Both the position numbers and the translations under genes were made by a program. Below, in pieces: positions 42,397-54,799 of a stretch of 64,000 bases of DNA. Numbering within the stretch: the stretch's first letter is position 1; every line of letters starts with the position of its first letter. This stretch comes from Thelephora terrestris (Eukaryota; Basidiomycota; Agaricomycetes; Thelephorales; Thelephoraceae): positions 186,001-250,000 of the forward strand of contig WIUZ02000001.1 in the NCBI GenBank assembly GCA_015956445.1, given 5' to 3'. Under the pieces are notes generated by a model. That model was given only the letters and a program-made list of their open reading frames with translations, had not been told where the DNA came from and did not search any database.

Positions 42397-43935
42397 ATGG
42401 GCTCCACTGGCGAGCTCATCCTCTTTCTCACCCCTGTCTTGCTCGTCTATCTCTACGTGAAACTCAACGACGTGAAACTCTCAAATATCCCTCCCGAAGT
42501 GTGGTCTCAGGCGACTGGAAATTTCTCCCCCGAGAACATACTCTCAACTGCAACTCGCCTCAAAGAATTCCCTCCTCAAATCAACAGTCGTCTACCCCCC
42601 CGGACCGGCAGACGTTACATTATTGTCGGAGGGGTAAGTAAATAGGGGTTTTTTATCTGGCATTGCATCGCCAACATCACCCCCCGACAGTCGGGTTTTT
42701 TGGGGGGCTGGATCGTGAATCACCTGTTAACTCGAGGAGAAGATCCGAAGAACATTCGTATCTTGGACATTAGAGCCCCTACACGGAGCGATATCACTCA
42801 AGGGCCCGGGAAGCTCGTCGAATTTGCTCAAATCGACGTTGCAGACAAAGATTCGGTAATCGCTGGCTTCACCGAGCCATGGCCACCTGAGGCTTCCCAG
42901 GACGCAAACATCACCGTCTTTTGTACTGCGGCCAATATCCGGTTTTACGAAAAGCATCCAGCCCTTCTCCCTCGTTCCCTCAGGGTCAACGTTACCGGCC
43001 TCGAACACGTCATCAAGGGATCGCTACATTGTGGCGCCACAATCCTCGTCGCTACTTCCTCTGGTTCCCTTGGCGTCAGGAGCTCCAGATTCCTCCTTAC
43101 TCCTTGGGAGTCTCAGCCGAAATTCTTTGCTCAGGTTTTACGAGACGATACCGCTGAATCGACACGGCCACACTGTACTTTCGCCTCCAATTACGCGTAC
43201 TCGAAGATGGTTGGGGAGGCTCGGGTCCTTGCCGCAGACAAGTCCTCCGGCGCAGGGGGGAAATATTTGCGCACGGGAGCGATTCGCCCTGGCAACGGAG
43301 TCTACGGAGTAGGCGGGGACCAAATCGCAGAGAATAGCCTCAAAAACCCAGACGTCCGCCTCACCTGGCTACCGAACACCGTACAGCACTTTATTTTCGT
43401 GGAGAACTGCTCGCTGGCCCACCTTTGCTACGAGCAACGGTTAGTTGAGCTGGCGGACGGTGGGCAAAACCCCGATATTGGCGGGAAACCATTCATAGTC
43501 ACGGACGCTGGCCCGCCTGCCGCCTATGGCGACTGTTACAGGGTTTTGGAAACTCTGACAGACGTCAGGTTCCGAGTTCTGTCGCCCACTTTGATGTTGC
43601 TGCTCGCGTACATGGTTCAAGCGTATCACCTGACGACACACTTCCTCTCCCAATCGCCCAACGTCTTCCTTCGTACCGCAGGTGCTTTTCTTCCCCAGCT
43701 CTCGTCCCTGGTTGCCAACTTCCAACCACCCGTGTGGAACGTTACCAATTCTCACCTCATATTTGATAGCTCAAACGCTCGAGCTAGTCCGGACGCTGGA
43801 GGGTTGGGATACGAACCGGTCTGTACGTCCTTGGAGGGATTTTGTCAGACGGTGTTGGATTATCAATCGGGGCGTGTTGTGGACCACGGTCATGCCAGCG
43901 GGGGTGGTAATGTCATGAACTCGAAGAATTTCTAA
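42397..43935 (+). CDS. 3-beta-HSD/NSDHL-type SDR (ERG26-like sterol dehydrogenase), 2 exons
   Basis: Exons 42,397-42,633 and 42,691-43,935 (494 codons), intron GTAAGT...CCCGACAG. An N-terminal hydrophobic anchor (LILFLTPVLLVYLYVKL) precedes the Rossmann NAD(P) motif RRYIIVGGSGFLGGWIVNHL. The active-site YxxxK lies in NYAYSKMVGEARVL. IRPGNGVYGVGG and VQHFIFVENCSLAHL are typical of the 3-beta-HSD family. The relatives decarboxylate C4-carboxysterols in ergosterol synthesis on the ER. Basidiomycetes carry several paralogues, so assignment to the true ERG26 step is not certain. Confidence 0.82.
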
Positions 43936-44374
43936 TGCGCAGACGAGTCAGGCGGGGATTGGAGAGGCCAAAGTCTGTCACTATTTACTCGAATCGACCC
44001 TACAAGTGAGTACCGCGCCCTCCGATACAATCTATTGGTCCATTCCGCATTCAAGCTAAGCGCACGGACAAATTCTCTAGAGTTCTTTCGTAACGTATTG
44101 TTCTGCCATCCGTGGCCTTCACTCAATTGTATGTGCAGAAAAATGTGAACGGTGTAAAGTTCGGAAGAATAATGCCATTGACGCTCCATCCTCCACCCTC
44201 AAACGGATTCGTGGCGCACAGTGGTGAGCTAGAGGTACGGATAGTCAGAACAGGCTTCCACCGGGGCGATATGCGAAAATCTCGCCTGACAAATCAAGAC
44301 TGATCCCTGTCCTAGTTTCCGTGTTCCAAGTTCGAACGCGAGGGGGTGTTCAATCTCAAATTCCACCCAACTGC
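43936..44374. other. Convergent intergenic region, nothing recognised
   Basis: 439 bp between the stop codons of the SDR gene (+) and the F-box gene (-); presumably both 3' UTRs. Confidence 0.4.
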
Positions 44375-45677
44375 TCACAGAGCATGCGGGTGGCGCTTCT
44401 CGTTGAGCCACGCAACGCGGTCCAAGAATTGCAGAGTTCGGGGACCGCGCCTCGCTCGGGTATCGCAGACGATCAACGATGGACAGGGAAGGAACCGCAT
44501 CCCTCCCCTGGCCTCTTCCGCATCTATGTACCCTTTCAATTTCCTCACGGTTTCCTCTCGATCACCATCCCAAATCTCCAAACAAAATATCAAGCGGAAT
44601 GGCTTGATCCTGAACAAACTTGGCAAGTACTTTGCTAGGGTGAGATGAAAGAAATTTTCGTTGCAAACGTCCTGGTCCTCAAGTACGAGGACGACCTCAG
44701 AGAAAACAGGCGAAGTGATGGTCGATACTAGGTGCGTGAAGTGGCTCCGAGAGGTTGTGTTTTTGAGTCCCGTAACTTTGGTTTCGAGGGACCGAAGGGA
44801 CTTGTTATCGCACAGATCAAAGGTTTCTATGACTTAGTCAGCAACAAATCGAGAACCCTCCACGTTGGGAAAATACCTTACTAGGAATGCATACTGGGGG
44901 AACACGGAATGTCTCAAGGGTCAGAGCGCAAGTCTTCATAAGGAACCGCACGGTCCTGTCCTCCACACCTTCTAGATCCAGGTGACGGAATCGTAAGCCT
45001 CCAATTAGCTCAGATAGATCTCTTAAAAATAACTCCGCGGTCGACTGTTTCAGGGTCAACCGCCCCTGCAGAGAAGGAGCCAACTGTGGAACGAGCGCGG
45101 GGTCTGGCAGTGACCCCATCGAGTCGTACTGGATGAGCTTGAGGTCGTCAACCTTTGGAAATAGCCCGAGGAAGCACAAGAGTTGCTGGCTGGACCCGCA
45201 TGGTAGTCGAAGAGCGAGAAGGCGCAGATTCGGCGCGAAGGATCCGAAGCACAATTGTGCTCGTGGTGCAAACTCGCTGAGATTCAGCTCGTCAACCCCG
45301 AGCTCTTGGATGTTCGTGAAGGCGGAGAAGTGAACCAAGCTTTGGGCATCTCTTGATAAAAACCAAGGAAAGGTATGATATGGGGTTGGTTGTTGGGAAA
45401 TGGCGCAGTCTTGGAGGATCCGGAGCCGTTTGACGAACGGCAGTAGCTGCATCTTGTCCAATTTCTTGAGCGGCCTAAGTTTAGCGTGTGCCCAGTCAGG
45501 AGGCTCGTCTCTGAGTGTGAGAGTGTGGTGGAGGTGGGGCAACGACGCTATATACCAAGAGCGACATGTCAAGGAACACGCTTTGAGAGTTGATGTGTCG
45601 AGTATGATGTGGGCGACAACCCTCTCAAGTAACTCATGTGGTAGTTCCTTTGCATGTGGAAGCGAGGCAGATGTCAC
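44375..45677 (-). CDS. F-box protein, 415 aa, 2 exons (paralogue of 46,004-47,468)
   Basis: Exons 45,677-44,882 and 44,826-44,375 (416 codons), intron GTAAGG...CATAG. The F-box is ELPHELLERVVAHIILDTST...CSLTCRSWYIASLPHLHH near the N-terminus. The middle has leucine-rich strands (LRLLALRLPCGSSQQLLCFL). Exon 2 contains STITSPVFSEVVLVLE, also found in the neighbouring paralogue. A likely SCF ubiquitin-ligase substrate adaptor with unknown target. It is head-to-head with its paralogue. Confidence 0.8.
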
Positions 45678-46003
45678 TGGGACACTGCGCTTGAGAATCT
45701 TGTTGATCGTGGATTCGCTTCGACGCAGAACGAAGTGCCCCAGAAGTTTGATTCCTTCAAATCACGGCAATCAGAAGGAATGCGAGTGTGTACGGTCCCT
45801 GTATCTAGCACGCACCTGCAAGGCTCGGAGTAAGACTTCTAGTAGACCCTCGGTCATTCTTCAAAGACGACATTGTGTCCAGGCTGCTGATACGGCCGAG
45901 GGTTCCGTATCCGATACGGCATGAGCATCCCGTGATCAAGAGCGCCTCCAGATCATCGCGGCCACCACCACTTACTCACTAAGTGACTAAGTATCGTGCA
46001 TCC
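45678..46003. promoter_or_regulatory. Bidirectional promoter region of the F-box pair
   Basis: 326 bp between the two start codons of divergent paralogues. Includes TTACTCACTAAGTGACTAAG near 45,972, a partial inverted repeat. No TATA box is evident. Confidence 0.4.
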
Positions 46004-47468
46004 ATGTCTGGGGCAAGCCACAACACAGGATTAACAAGGAGTCCTACGTCTTCGCTATCAGGTACACAATGGATCCCTTTGATATTCCTCGGCCTTTGCT
46101 AAACGCCTAATTTGCTATCGTAGGAGTCGAGCGTGTGGCTTATGCCATCTGGTATCGTTCCAAAGCGAGACTCAAAGACGCACTCGCACGTAAGGACCCG
46201 AGAGCTCCCAGGAACTCTTCTCAAGGGCGCGAATTTCCTCCCGAGATCGTGGAAATGATCATCGCCCACCTTGTGTATGACATCCCAACCCTCAAAGCCT
46301 GCGCCGCTACATCTTTCTCCTGGTACAACGTTGCATTTCCACACCTCCACCATACCATGATATTCCGGAACCCGTCATCAGGAGCACAATCTCCACTTCT
46401 CAACATGCTTTCGTCCGCGCATAGTCTCGGCCTATTACCCTATGTCAAGAAAGCACAGTTCCACAACGAGTCTCCAAAGACTCGTTTCATCGACTCTTCC
46501 ATTTTCGACTCTCGGAACATGCGGTACTTCCGCGCCCTGACCAACCTACAGTACATCGCGTTCAAGGACTTAGATTTTTACTCATTCGCATTCCTGGGGT
46601 TTCAAAAGCACTTTGGACATTTCTCACCTACGTTGCGATCGGTGGCATTGATCACTCCGCGAGGCAGCTGCCGACGAATCCTTGACTTCCTAAGGGTATT
46701 CCCGAAGTTGGACGACATCAAGATATGCGGATACCGGCACGAGGGCAGGGATCATGGGTCGTTCGATGGCTTCCTCACGCCCATTGGAGGGGGACTGCGG
46801 GGTGAATTATACCTCAAGAACTTCAACGATGAAGGACTGTTGAGGGATATTATCGTCGCATTCGGTGGGATGCGATTCACCTCTATGTATCTGGAGAGCG
46901 TGGATGGGGTACCACTTCTTTTGAAGGCTTGCGCAGACACGTTGGAAACCGTGCGTGTGCATCCACGCGCAGAACTCGACTACCGTAAGATAAATCTAGA
47001 TCCCGGAGAGGACATTTTCGATGGCTAAACTATTTTGCCCTGCCAGCCGCCTCACCATTCTTTGACCTCTCGTACAACACCGTCCTTCGATCTCTAGAAG
47101 TTCCACTGCGTTTAGCAGGCCACGACAGGATGGTCAAGTTACAATCCACGATCACATCCCCAGTCTTTTCCGAGGTCGTCGTCGTCTTTTCTGAAGAGGT
47201 GGTCATTTTCCCGCGAAATTTATTGGCTGATGTATTACGCAGGATGTACGAAAACAAGGAGGTCGGGGTGGTTTTTTGTGCGGAGAAATCAGAGAAGTCA
47301 AGGCAGCCAACCGTACAGCGCTTAAAGTCGCACACGAGGGATGCGGTGGAAGATCTAGAGAGGATTTATGGTTTTCTCGCTTGTCCCCCACTTGTTTGTT
47401 CTCGTCCAGTGTCAAGTTTTGATTATTCACTGTCAAAGTTCGTGCCACCGACGCGATTTCGGGTGTAG
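46004..47468 (+). CDS. F-box protein, 446 aa, 3 exons (paralogue of 44,375-45,677)
   Basis: Exons 46,004-46,061, 46,124-46,984 and 47,047-47,468 (447 codons). Starts MSGASHNTGLTRSPTSSLSG. The F-box is REFPPEIVEMIIAHLVYDIP...AATSFSWYNVAFPHLHHT. The third exon was found by its match to the paralogue (STITSPVFSEVVVVFSEEVV against STITSPVFSEVVLVLEDQDV). Without it the frame would stop at 47,028 inside the intron. Similarity between the two genes is moderate, so the duplication is old. Confidence 0.78.
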
Positions 47469-47604
47469 GCTTTATTATTACTGGATAATTATATATGAAG
47501 TAGCACACGTAGAACGGAAATTTGTTGGTTGTGAGATGTCTGTGTTTTTTTTTGTGACTGGTGGAGTTAATAAACCGAGCTTGTCATGACGGGACCCCGT
47601 GGGA

Positions 47605-48941
47605 TCACTCATCCCTGGCATTTCGCCAAGGTCGCCTCTTGAATCGGGAATTATCGTCCTCCCGTCGTGTTGGTCTTGGTTTCGATTGGGTTTCGGAACG
47701 AGCATAAGATAAGTTCAGTTCTGGACTATTGAAACGCGCGAGAGCTTCCTGTGCGTTTTCCAAGTCACGAAATCTGACGAAACCGGATGTGGTCGTGGAG
47801 TCGGGGTTTTTATTTCGGACTGTTGATAATTGTCGGCTAACGTAGAGATGTGTAAGAGAAAAATGGACTCACGAAAGAAGACATCCACGATTTGGCTACT
47901 CAGGGCACGGAAGTGGGAACGTAGTGAAGCCACATCTCCGTCCCAACCAGTAAAGTAAAGTCGGGGGGATGGTGAGTGTTGCGGGGGAGAAGGTGTCGCA
48001 CGGTCCACTACGAGCTTCAAGCCGGAAAGGTAGATTGGATCGCGCCGATGATTTTCGAACACCTTTTCCGCTTCGTCGATATTTTCGAAGTCTACGTGTG
48101 CAAACGCTTTGACGCCGTCGCGTTTCCGTGCTGTATAAACATAGGTTCAGTATGTGGTTCGATTCACCAATTTACAGAGCAATGCACCAAGCCTGATCTG
48201 CACTACCCCCCCAAGGGGTTGTAGGACTTCAAGCATATCTTCCTTCGTCACTTCCTCGGAAAGATTTCCAACGAAGAGGGTAGAAGAAGGTGCTCTTGGG
48301 CTCCTATCGGCACGTTGTGGCGACACTTTAGAACCCCGGGGTGCCGCGAAGTCTATTCGTATCTCCCTGCCATCAATCGTCACCGGGTTCTCTTCGTGGT
48401 CCTTGTAGACCTTCTCCGCACTGAACGATGACTGGAATTTTACGTGAGCGTACCCCAAGGATCTGCCGTCACTGTTTACGCCTGTGGAGAACGTCTTTAG
48501 CTCAACAACTCACGGGAAATGTGAGTACAAAAATGTGGGTAGGCACCTAACGCAAGCCTGTCCATGGGTCCGTATGGGGAGAGCAGCCTATGTAAATCAC
48601 TTTCCGTTGCCGAATACGGAAGGTTTCCGACGAATAGGGTGTCTTTTACTTCCTCAGTGTTCTTCGGCGCTCTTAACAGAAATCGTCACAAAAAAACAAG
48701 GGAGGTGTTGTGTTACACACCTATTGACAGCGTCACGGTCGTTTGTTTCTTCCTCATGGCCGTCTTCGAAAGACCGGTACGAGAACTGACGGACACCTGA
48801 ACCCCATCGTGGTGACACGGAAGCGAATGATCGTGGGTGACAGGACAAAAGGGACGACGGAGGGATTCGCGACGTTCGTGTAACCGACGCGGTGAACGAC
48901 AGACACAGTCGTCGCATGCTTGCTGACCGAAGGCTCTGCAT
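47605..48941 (-). CDS. RNA-binding protein with mitochondrial presequence and three RRM-like domains
   Basis: The N-terminus MQSLRSASMRRLCLSFTASV...RSFASVSPRW is rich in Arg/Ser and lacks acidic residues, a typical mitochondrial targeting sequence. RRM1: TLFVGNLPYSATESDLHRLL and RSLGYAHVKF. RRM2: STLFVGNLSEEVTKEDMLEV and VKAFAHVDF. RRM3 is weaker: RLYFTGWDGDVASLRSHF and TSGFVRFRDLENAQEALARF. The C-terminus is basic (RRPWRNARDE, stop at 47,605). Four introns, all frame-consistent. Probably binds mitochondrial RNA; the target is unknown. Confidence 0.78.
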
Positions 48942-49106
48942 TGTTCAGTCGCGTGGTGGTGAGGAAGGAAACAGGAAGGAAAAATACAGCCGAAGTTTCT
49001 CACGTTTATTAGCCCTTCGCTTGTTCCGCCGTCACCTGACCCATACCCTAACTGCTCTTAATCACGTCTATACCCTCCAACATCTACGCCGGGTGGCTTT
49101 GGGTTT

Positions 49107-50903
49107 ATGATTTTGAAAAGCTACACGAAATTGATTGATGGGACGATTCCTGTCCAAGCACTCCTCTACGACGACGAACAGCTGCTCGGATCTCAGGAAG
49201 GCGTGGGGATCTACGACGGGTAAGCTTCAAGTCACTGCTTCAGTATCGCTTACAGAACTCGCCAGCCAGCAAAAGTCAGCGCATCATCAATCAGGGGCCA
49301 TCTACGTGACCACTCATCGACTGTTTTATTACTCAAATCAATCGCCGCACAGATACTCGTTCTCATTCGATCTCGCTCATACCACCCAAACTGACTACTA
49401 CGCCGGCCTATTCACGTCTTCGGCAAAGGTCACACTACACCTGAGGTCCTTGGATGATGTTGCTGACGACGAGGACGATGTCACGGCAGGTTGGGAATGC
49501 AGTGTGTGCAGTTTCCGCAACCCGCCAGGGACAAGTCGGAATTCCCAAGTATGCGCTTTGTGTGGCGTCCCTCGAAGTGATCCCACCGACACCTCGCCGA
49601 CTTCTAAATCTCTTCCTTCTTCACGTTCTACGACGCCGTTTACATCCGAGGTCTCATGCACCGCGTGCACGTACCTGAACACTGCTTCATCTAAATCTTG
49701 CGAGATCTGCGGCACTCCCTTGCCAGGGATGCACTCTGGAACGGCGCCTCCGTCCCCTGCTCTCAAACCTATATCCGACTATGGCCCTCGCCTGATCAGG
49801 GTCAGCTTCAGAAAGGGAGGCGATAAAAGCTTCTACGCAATCCTGAAGCGAAGCTTACAGGGAAAAGCGTGGGAGGTGAGTTGCCGCAGAATGTCGTTTG
49901 CATGACCACCTGTGGACAACTATCGCACAGAAACGGGTCGATACCAAGCGGTCAAATGTCCCCGCTCTGGGCATCGGTTTGTTGCTTCCGTCCACGTCTT
50001 CAACTTCCTGCGGTTTACCACCGTTTCAGATGGCTTGCTTCGAAACGCGGAGACTTCTGCCCAAACAAGTCATTCAGACATGACCGAATCGCTCAAAGAT
50101 CTCGAAGCGTTCATGGTCAAGGCAAGGGACATGGTCCGTCTCGCCCAAGACCTGAACGAGAGATTATCTGCCACCACAGGCCCCGCCACTTCTTCGTCAC
50201 CCCATTCCTCCAGTCTTTCGTCCGAACCCGAGGAAGCTACATTCATCCGGAGTTCCCTTTCTCAGCTCGGGCTTCAGATGGCGAACGCCCCGGTGACCTT
50301 GGACATGATCAAAGACGAGAGGAAGTGGGAAGAACAACTCGTGCAGGAACTGGCGGACGTGATTCAAGACGGTGATTCCGGAAAGGGCATCCTGCGAGGT
50401 CGTGGGATCATCGGTTTGGACGAAGTCTGGGGAGGCTGGAACCGCGCCAGAGGAATTTGTGAGTCGACCACTGCCCTTCGTCCACCAGGCCTTCCCTTTC
50501 TGACCGGATGTCATCGCTCGCAGCTCTGATACCACCATCAACATTTCTTACCATCGTTCGCCAAATAAAATCCCATACCCTCCCTCCCCTCGACGTTCGA
50601 ACCTTCCCCAACGGCCTGACCGTCCTCCACACCCCGGAATTCGGCGAGGGCGCCTTCTCAGATCGAATCGTTACCCTCCTCGCACCGGAAGGCGGCAAGA
50701 CCACCTCGGAGATTGCGTCGTTCGAGGATCTTGGGCTAGGTATGACATGGGAATTGATCCAGGCTGTCGAGCAGCGCGGAGACATCGTTCGGGATGAGGG
50801 GGGAGGTGGAGGAGGAGCTTGGGGTGAAGGCGCGGAAGTCAGGTGGTGGGCGAATGTGTTCGATGGGTACATCTGGGATGGGCACTCCTTCCAAGATTCG
50901 TAG
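49107..50903 (+). CDS. VPS36: ESCRT-II subunit VPS36, 519 aa, 5 exons
   Basis: Exons 49,107-49,219, 49,266-49,875, 49,949-49,976 (28 nt), 50,030-50,458 and 50,524-50,903 sum to 520 codons. The GLUE domain starts MILKSYTKLIDGTIPVQALL, with GVGIYDG and GAIYVTTHRLFYYSN. It contains two NZF zinc fingers as in yeast Vps36: WECSVCSFRNPP...CALCG and VSCTACTYLN...CEICG. The C-terminal EAP45 winged-helix part has DLEAFMVKARDMVRLAQDLN and FGEGAFSDRIVTLLAPEGGK-type sequence. It binds ubiquitin and PI3P on endosomes and recruits ESCRT-III. Confidence 0.93.
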
Positions 50904-51889
50904 CAGTCTCATGAGATACTCGATCACATATATACACCTCGTATAGAAGTTTGAACTTTGGACAAACGAGCGCAGCTCGAGGTATCCCTTGCTTGGATAA
51001 TGAACAACTATCTACTGAAATACCTACTACAAATTATACGAGAACAAACTTTACGCCCAGAGATTGTGTCCGCAACTAGATACAAAGAGAGTCCACCACG
51101 CCCAAACGCAATGCGGCCATAGCGACATACGCGTTGAACCAGATTTGAAATGCCGACACCTCAAGTCGGCTCATGCAACCCGACCTGGTGCAGTTAAGGG
51201 TAGAAGAAAACTTCAACTGACATGGATGGCCATAGAAAGGGAGGGGAAAGAAGAAGTAACTCATGAAAGGCGCGATCCAATAGGTGATCGTCCGGTCGAG
51301 TTGCCCAAATGTATGGACGAGTGTTTGAAGTCAAGAAGGAAATATGTACGGGAAGGGCACGGTAGTCAAGGAACATAAGGTCCACTAAGTGAATGAAAGA
51401 AAAACAAACAAGAACGTCTCACGTCTGGCGTGAGACCCTGTATATAATGGCCATCGTGAAGCAAAGGGAAAATGAAGCCAAACGTGCCACACGCGCAGTG
51501 AAGTAAACACATAAATAAGACGCATGTCGCTAACATGTGGTAGAAGTTGATTCAAGGGGACTGGGAGGGTATGGAAGAGGTGGAGGAGAGAGAGATGCTG
51601 CTGATTCATATTGCTGATTGATTATGTGGATGGGCGATCGACAACAGATGTGGGGAGAGTTGTGGATTCCGAACGGTAAATGGGATTGGGAGGTTTACGT
51701 TGAGTTTGCTTCGACAGCATGCACAAGTTCGAGCGAGAGAGCGGAGCACAGCGAGTTGACTGGTTTGTCGTGTGAGGTGTCGTGATTGTCGTATCGTTCA
51801 TAGACTCCAAGCTGCAGATGGAGACACCGTTACGGGATAGCACGTCCGAGTTGCTGCGGAGGCTGAAGGTGTCTGTGTTGTAGGACCTC
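50904..51889. other. Convergent intergenic region, nothing recognised
   Basis: 986 bp between stop codons of VPS36 and the OTU gene. No exon-like sequence was found, and the open frames here are short and low in complexity. Confidence 0.4.
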
Positions 51890-53671
51890 TCAGATCTTCA
51901 ATTCCCTGAACCCCCTCACGTCGACCCTCCCTGTCCCGTTCTTCGCCCATTCCGCATCGACGTCGTCGTCCGGTTCTTCCTTGATAACCTTCTGGCCAAC
52001 CTTCTTGCTCTTAAACTTTCCACCAGGGATCACGATCTTTCCAGCGCTCATGCCCTTCCCCCCAACAACATGTTCTCGTTGCCTCGGCAGGCCAAGCGCC
52101 TTGCGTTGTCTTTTCGTCAACGGCTTCTCCGGTGGTGGAGGACTCGGCGAAGGAGACGAAAGAGGTGATAGTGAAGATTCGGAAGTGCATCCCGAAGGGG
52201 AAAGTCCAGGTGTGTCAGCGTCTGGCTCGACCATGCTGACATCAACATCGATATCGCTGTCTTCTTCCCGTTGTTGTTCAAGTGGCGCGATGTCTTGCGA
52301 TAAGCGCGAGGGAGATGGGTTTAGACTGCGAGCCCTCTTGGATGCCGTCTCTGAGGTTTCAGAATGGGAAGACGCCGATGATTCATCGAACGTGCGCTTC
52401 GGAGACCTATATGGTCTAGGTTCGAGAAGCGAGCTAATGCTGGGCATCGTAGGATACGGTGGTGGTGTAGCGAGGGATGACGATGGAGGTTCGGATGATT
52501 CAGCGGGAGAAGGTGAGCGGGAGAGGGGGAGAGGGATCTCTGTGGGGGCGGGTGGGGGAGGAGCTGGGGAGGCGGCGGTGATCTCCACCGGTTTCAGCGC
52601 AGATTTGCGATCCTTGCGCTTAGTAGGGGTGGCAACCCTTGAAGCCTGTGTGGAGGTGGACTTCCGTTTGCTCTTCTGAGGGACAGGCGAGGGTGGTCCG
52701 GAATCACCCGATCGTTCGACCACGTTGGGAACTCCAGTATGGGGACCTTTGAGGTTGCGGATCGAAGAGAAGTGCTCCCAATCATGGTAGCTAAAAAAAG
52801 TTGGCTTGCGCTCAGCATTTCATGTTTGGATTGAGGAATGAAGTGCTGAAAATGCACTCACGCGACGTAGATCGGTCGTTGTGGAACCGACGTATCGATG
52901 TGGGGATGCTCGATCTTCTCCTGATCTGCGCGGACTTTGTCCCGTTTCATCCGACGTTTCTCTCTGCTATCGACAGAGGAAGAAGGGTCTTCGAGGGAAT
53001 GGCCTGAGGCCGGGACGATTTCTGAGGGATCCCAGCCAGCGAACCACTCGATCACGTACACCAAACCAGGTTGTATAACTTTTACGTCGCGTCGTGAGTA
53101 ATGGGCGAAGGCGGAGAGCTCCAGGTGTCCTCCATAGGTTCCTAAAACGAGAAAAAAAAATGAGCTTCAATCGTGGGCGAGGGGGAAAATGTGGACGAAC
53201 CCTGTTGGCGCATGCACTGCAAGTGGGCATCAAAACCACGTTCATCCTCAACGAAGGGTTCGTAGCGTGACTGGTGGGCGGCGATCCAATCACATATCTC
53301 TTGTCTTAATCGGAGGTGATATGAAGGGGTGCCATAAAGCTGGTCGGAGAGGGCCCGGAACAAACAGTTGCCGTCCCCCAAAGTGTCGGCAGCATATAAT
53401 CCAAGAGCCCGGAGCTGTTGTGTTAGCTGTTGTGTGTTCTCTGTCGGGTCGGAAAAAAGCTGGGGCGGGTGTGGGGTGAGCAAATCAGGTGATGAGAATG
53501 CATATACGGAGAGACGCACCCGAGGTTTGGAAGACCTGGTAGTGCGGGAGCGCACTGATGAGACGAGGGCGACGAGGAACGGTTGTCAGCGACGACGTTG
53601 GCGTGTGCCCGCGCCTACTCACTGGGCTGGGGGCCCCTCGCTCCTGCCTTCTGCCTCTTGGTTGAGGGCAT
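51890..53671 (-). CDS. OTU-domain cysteine protease (deubiquitinase), OTUD3-like
   Basis: Starts MPSTKRQKAGARGPQP (53,671). After an intron the OTU domain contains the catalytic Cys in ADTLGDGNCLFRALSDQLYG, then LRQEICDWIAAHQSRYEPFV. In the next exon the catalytic His region is GGHLELSAFAHYSRRDVKVIQ. The long tail (about 51,890-52,720) is Ser/Pro/Glu-rich with basic patches (KSKRKSTSTQASR, KRQRKALGLPRQRE), suggesting nuclear location. Expected to cleave ubiquitin chains; the linkage preference cannot be read. Confidence 0.88.
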
Positions 53672-53915
53672 TCGAGGAGTTGTAAGTCTAAGTACTTGGA
53701 TTCCGGCTTTGCAAAGCAGATTATCGAACACAGTCACTGTGGCTCGTGGAGGTAGCGTTCCGGGGTCCGACCTTTCCCCAAATCATCACGGGACCCCTGT
53801 CACCCCCGAGCGCCGATTACCTCGACAATTAAAATCCGACGCCTTCTTCAGAACTCGACCACCGAATTCTCCGTTCCGCAGCCCGCATCCTTCACTTCTT
53901 TAAATATCTCGAACT

Positions 53916-54799
53916 ATGATCATTATTGACGAAAAGTCGCAGGCAATGCGCGGCGTTCCACCCCCCTACGAGCACCTCCAGCCACCACCGTTTCCTATCT
54001 CCTCTAGGCCGCCACCCACCCTCGATACGCTTTCTCCACATCTCCTGTTGCAGATAGTCCACAGGTTGTTCCCACAAACGTCCGATGCAGACAAGGGAAA
54101 GGTCGAACGTCAACGTGAGACCTTGTACTACCTGAGCACCTCTTTGCGCCTTGTCAACAGAGTGTTCTACGTTGGTCAGTCCCTTAGTTCCACCAATACA
54201 CCCTAATCGAAGTAGCTGACAGGGTAGTAGTAACCATGCATGTACTGCGGTCCACATACCTGCCCGCTTACAACTCCCTGATCAGGCGACCATACTCCTC
54301 CGACCCCTTCCCACAGGCCCTCCCCAACACGTACGAGCCAACCGCATCGCTGCTCACACTCCAACATATCCACCGAGAGACCAGAGTTCTGGACCTCTTC
54401 ATCGCTCTCAAGGTTAGACAGGACCTCTACATGGACGATACAGAGTTCCACCTCGAGAACACCGAATCGTTCCGGGACTTGTTTGACTACATGCAACCCA
54501 AAAGCAGGCTTGAGGATCTAATCCTTCATTACGGCGCCAAAGAGGGAGTTGTCAGTGGGTCCGAAAAAGTGGGAACACCACGTACAGCGGTGACTCCACG
54601 CCTTTCGCCTGTCCCATACTCCGCGCTCGGCGTCAATTTCTCCATTCGTAAAGTTGGCCTTGTGCTGACAACACGGACCGCAAAGAGGACCATACTGGAA
54701 GAGAACAGGACGAGAGAGGAAAAACTAGAGTCCACTGCGAAGCTGTTGGTTCTCGGACTCCGAGATATGTTACAAAAAGGAAACTTCAGGTTTGGATGA
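53916..54799 (+). CDS. Unknown protein, 276 aa, 2 exons, F-box-like N-terminus
   Basis: Exons 53,916-54,174 and 54,228-54,799 (277 codons). Residues ~30-75 (PTLDTLSPHLLLQIVHRLFP...LSTSLRLVNRVFYV) resemble a degenerate F-box. The remainder contains MHVLRSTYLPAYNSLIRRPY and a conserved-looking VGLVLTTRTAKRTILEENRT before a basic helix to the end. Divergent from the OTU gene with 244 bp between starts. Function is not known. Confidence 0.65.
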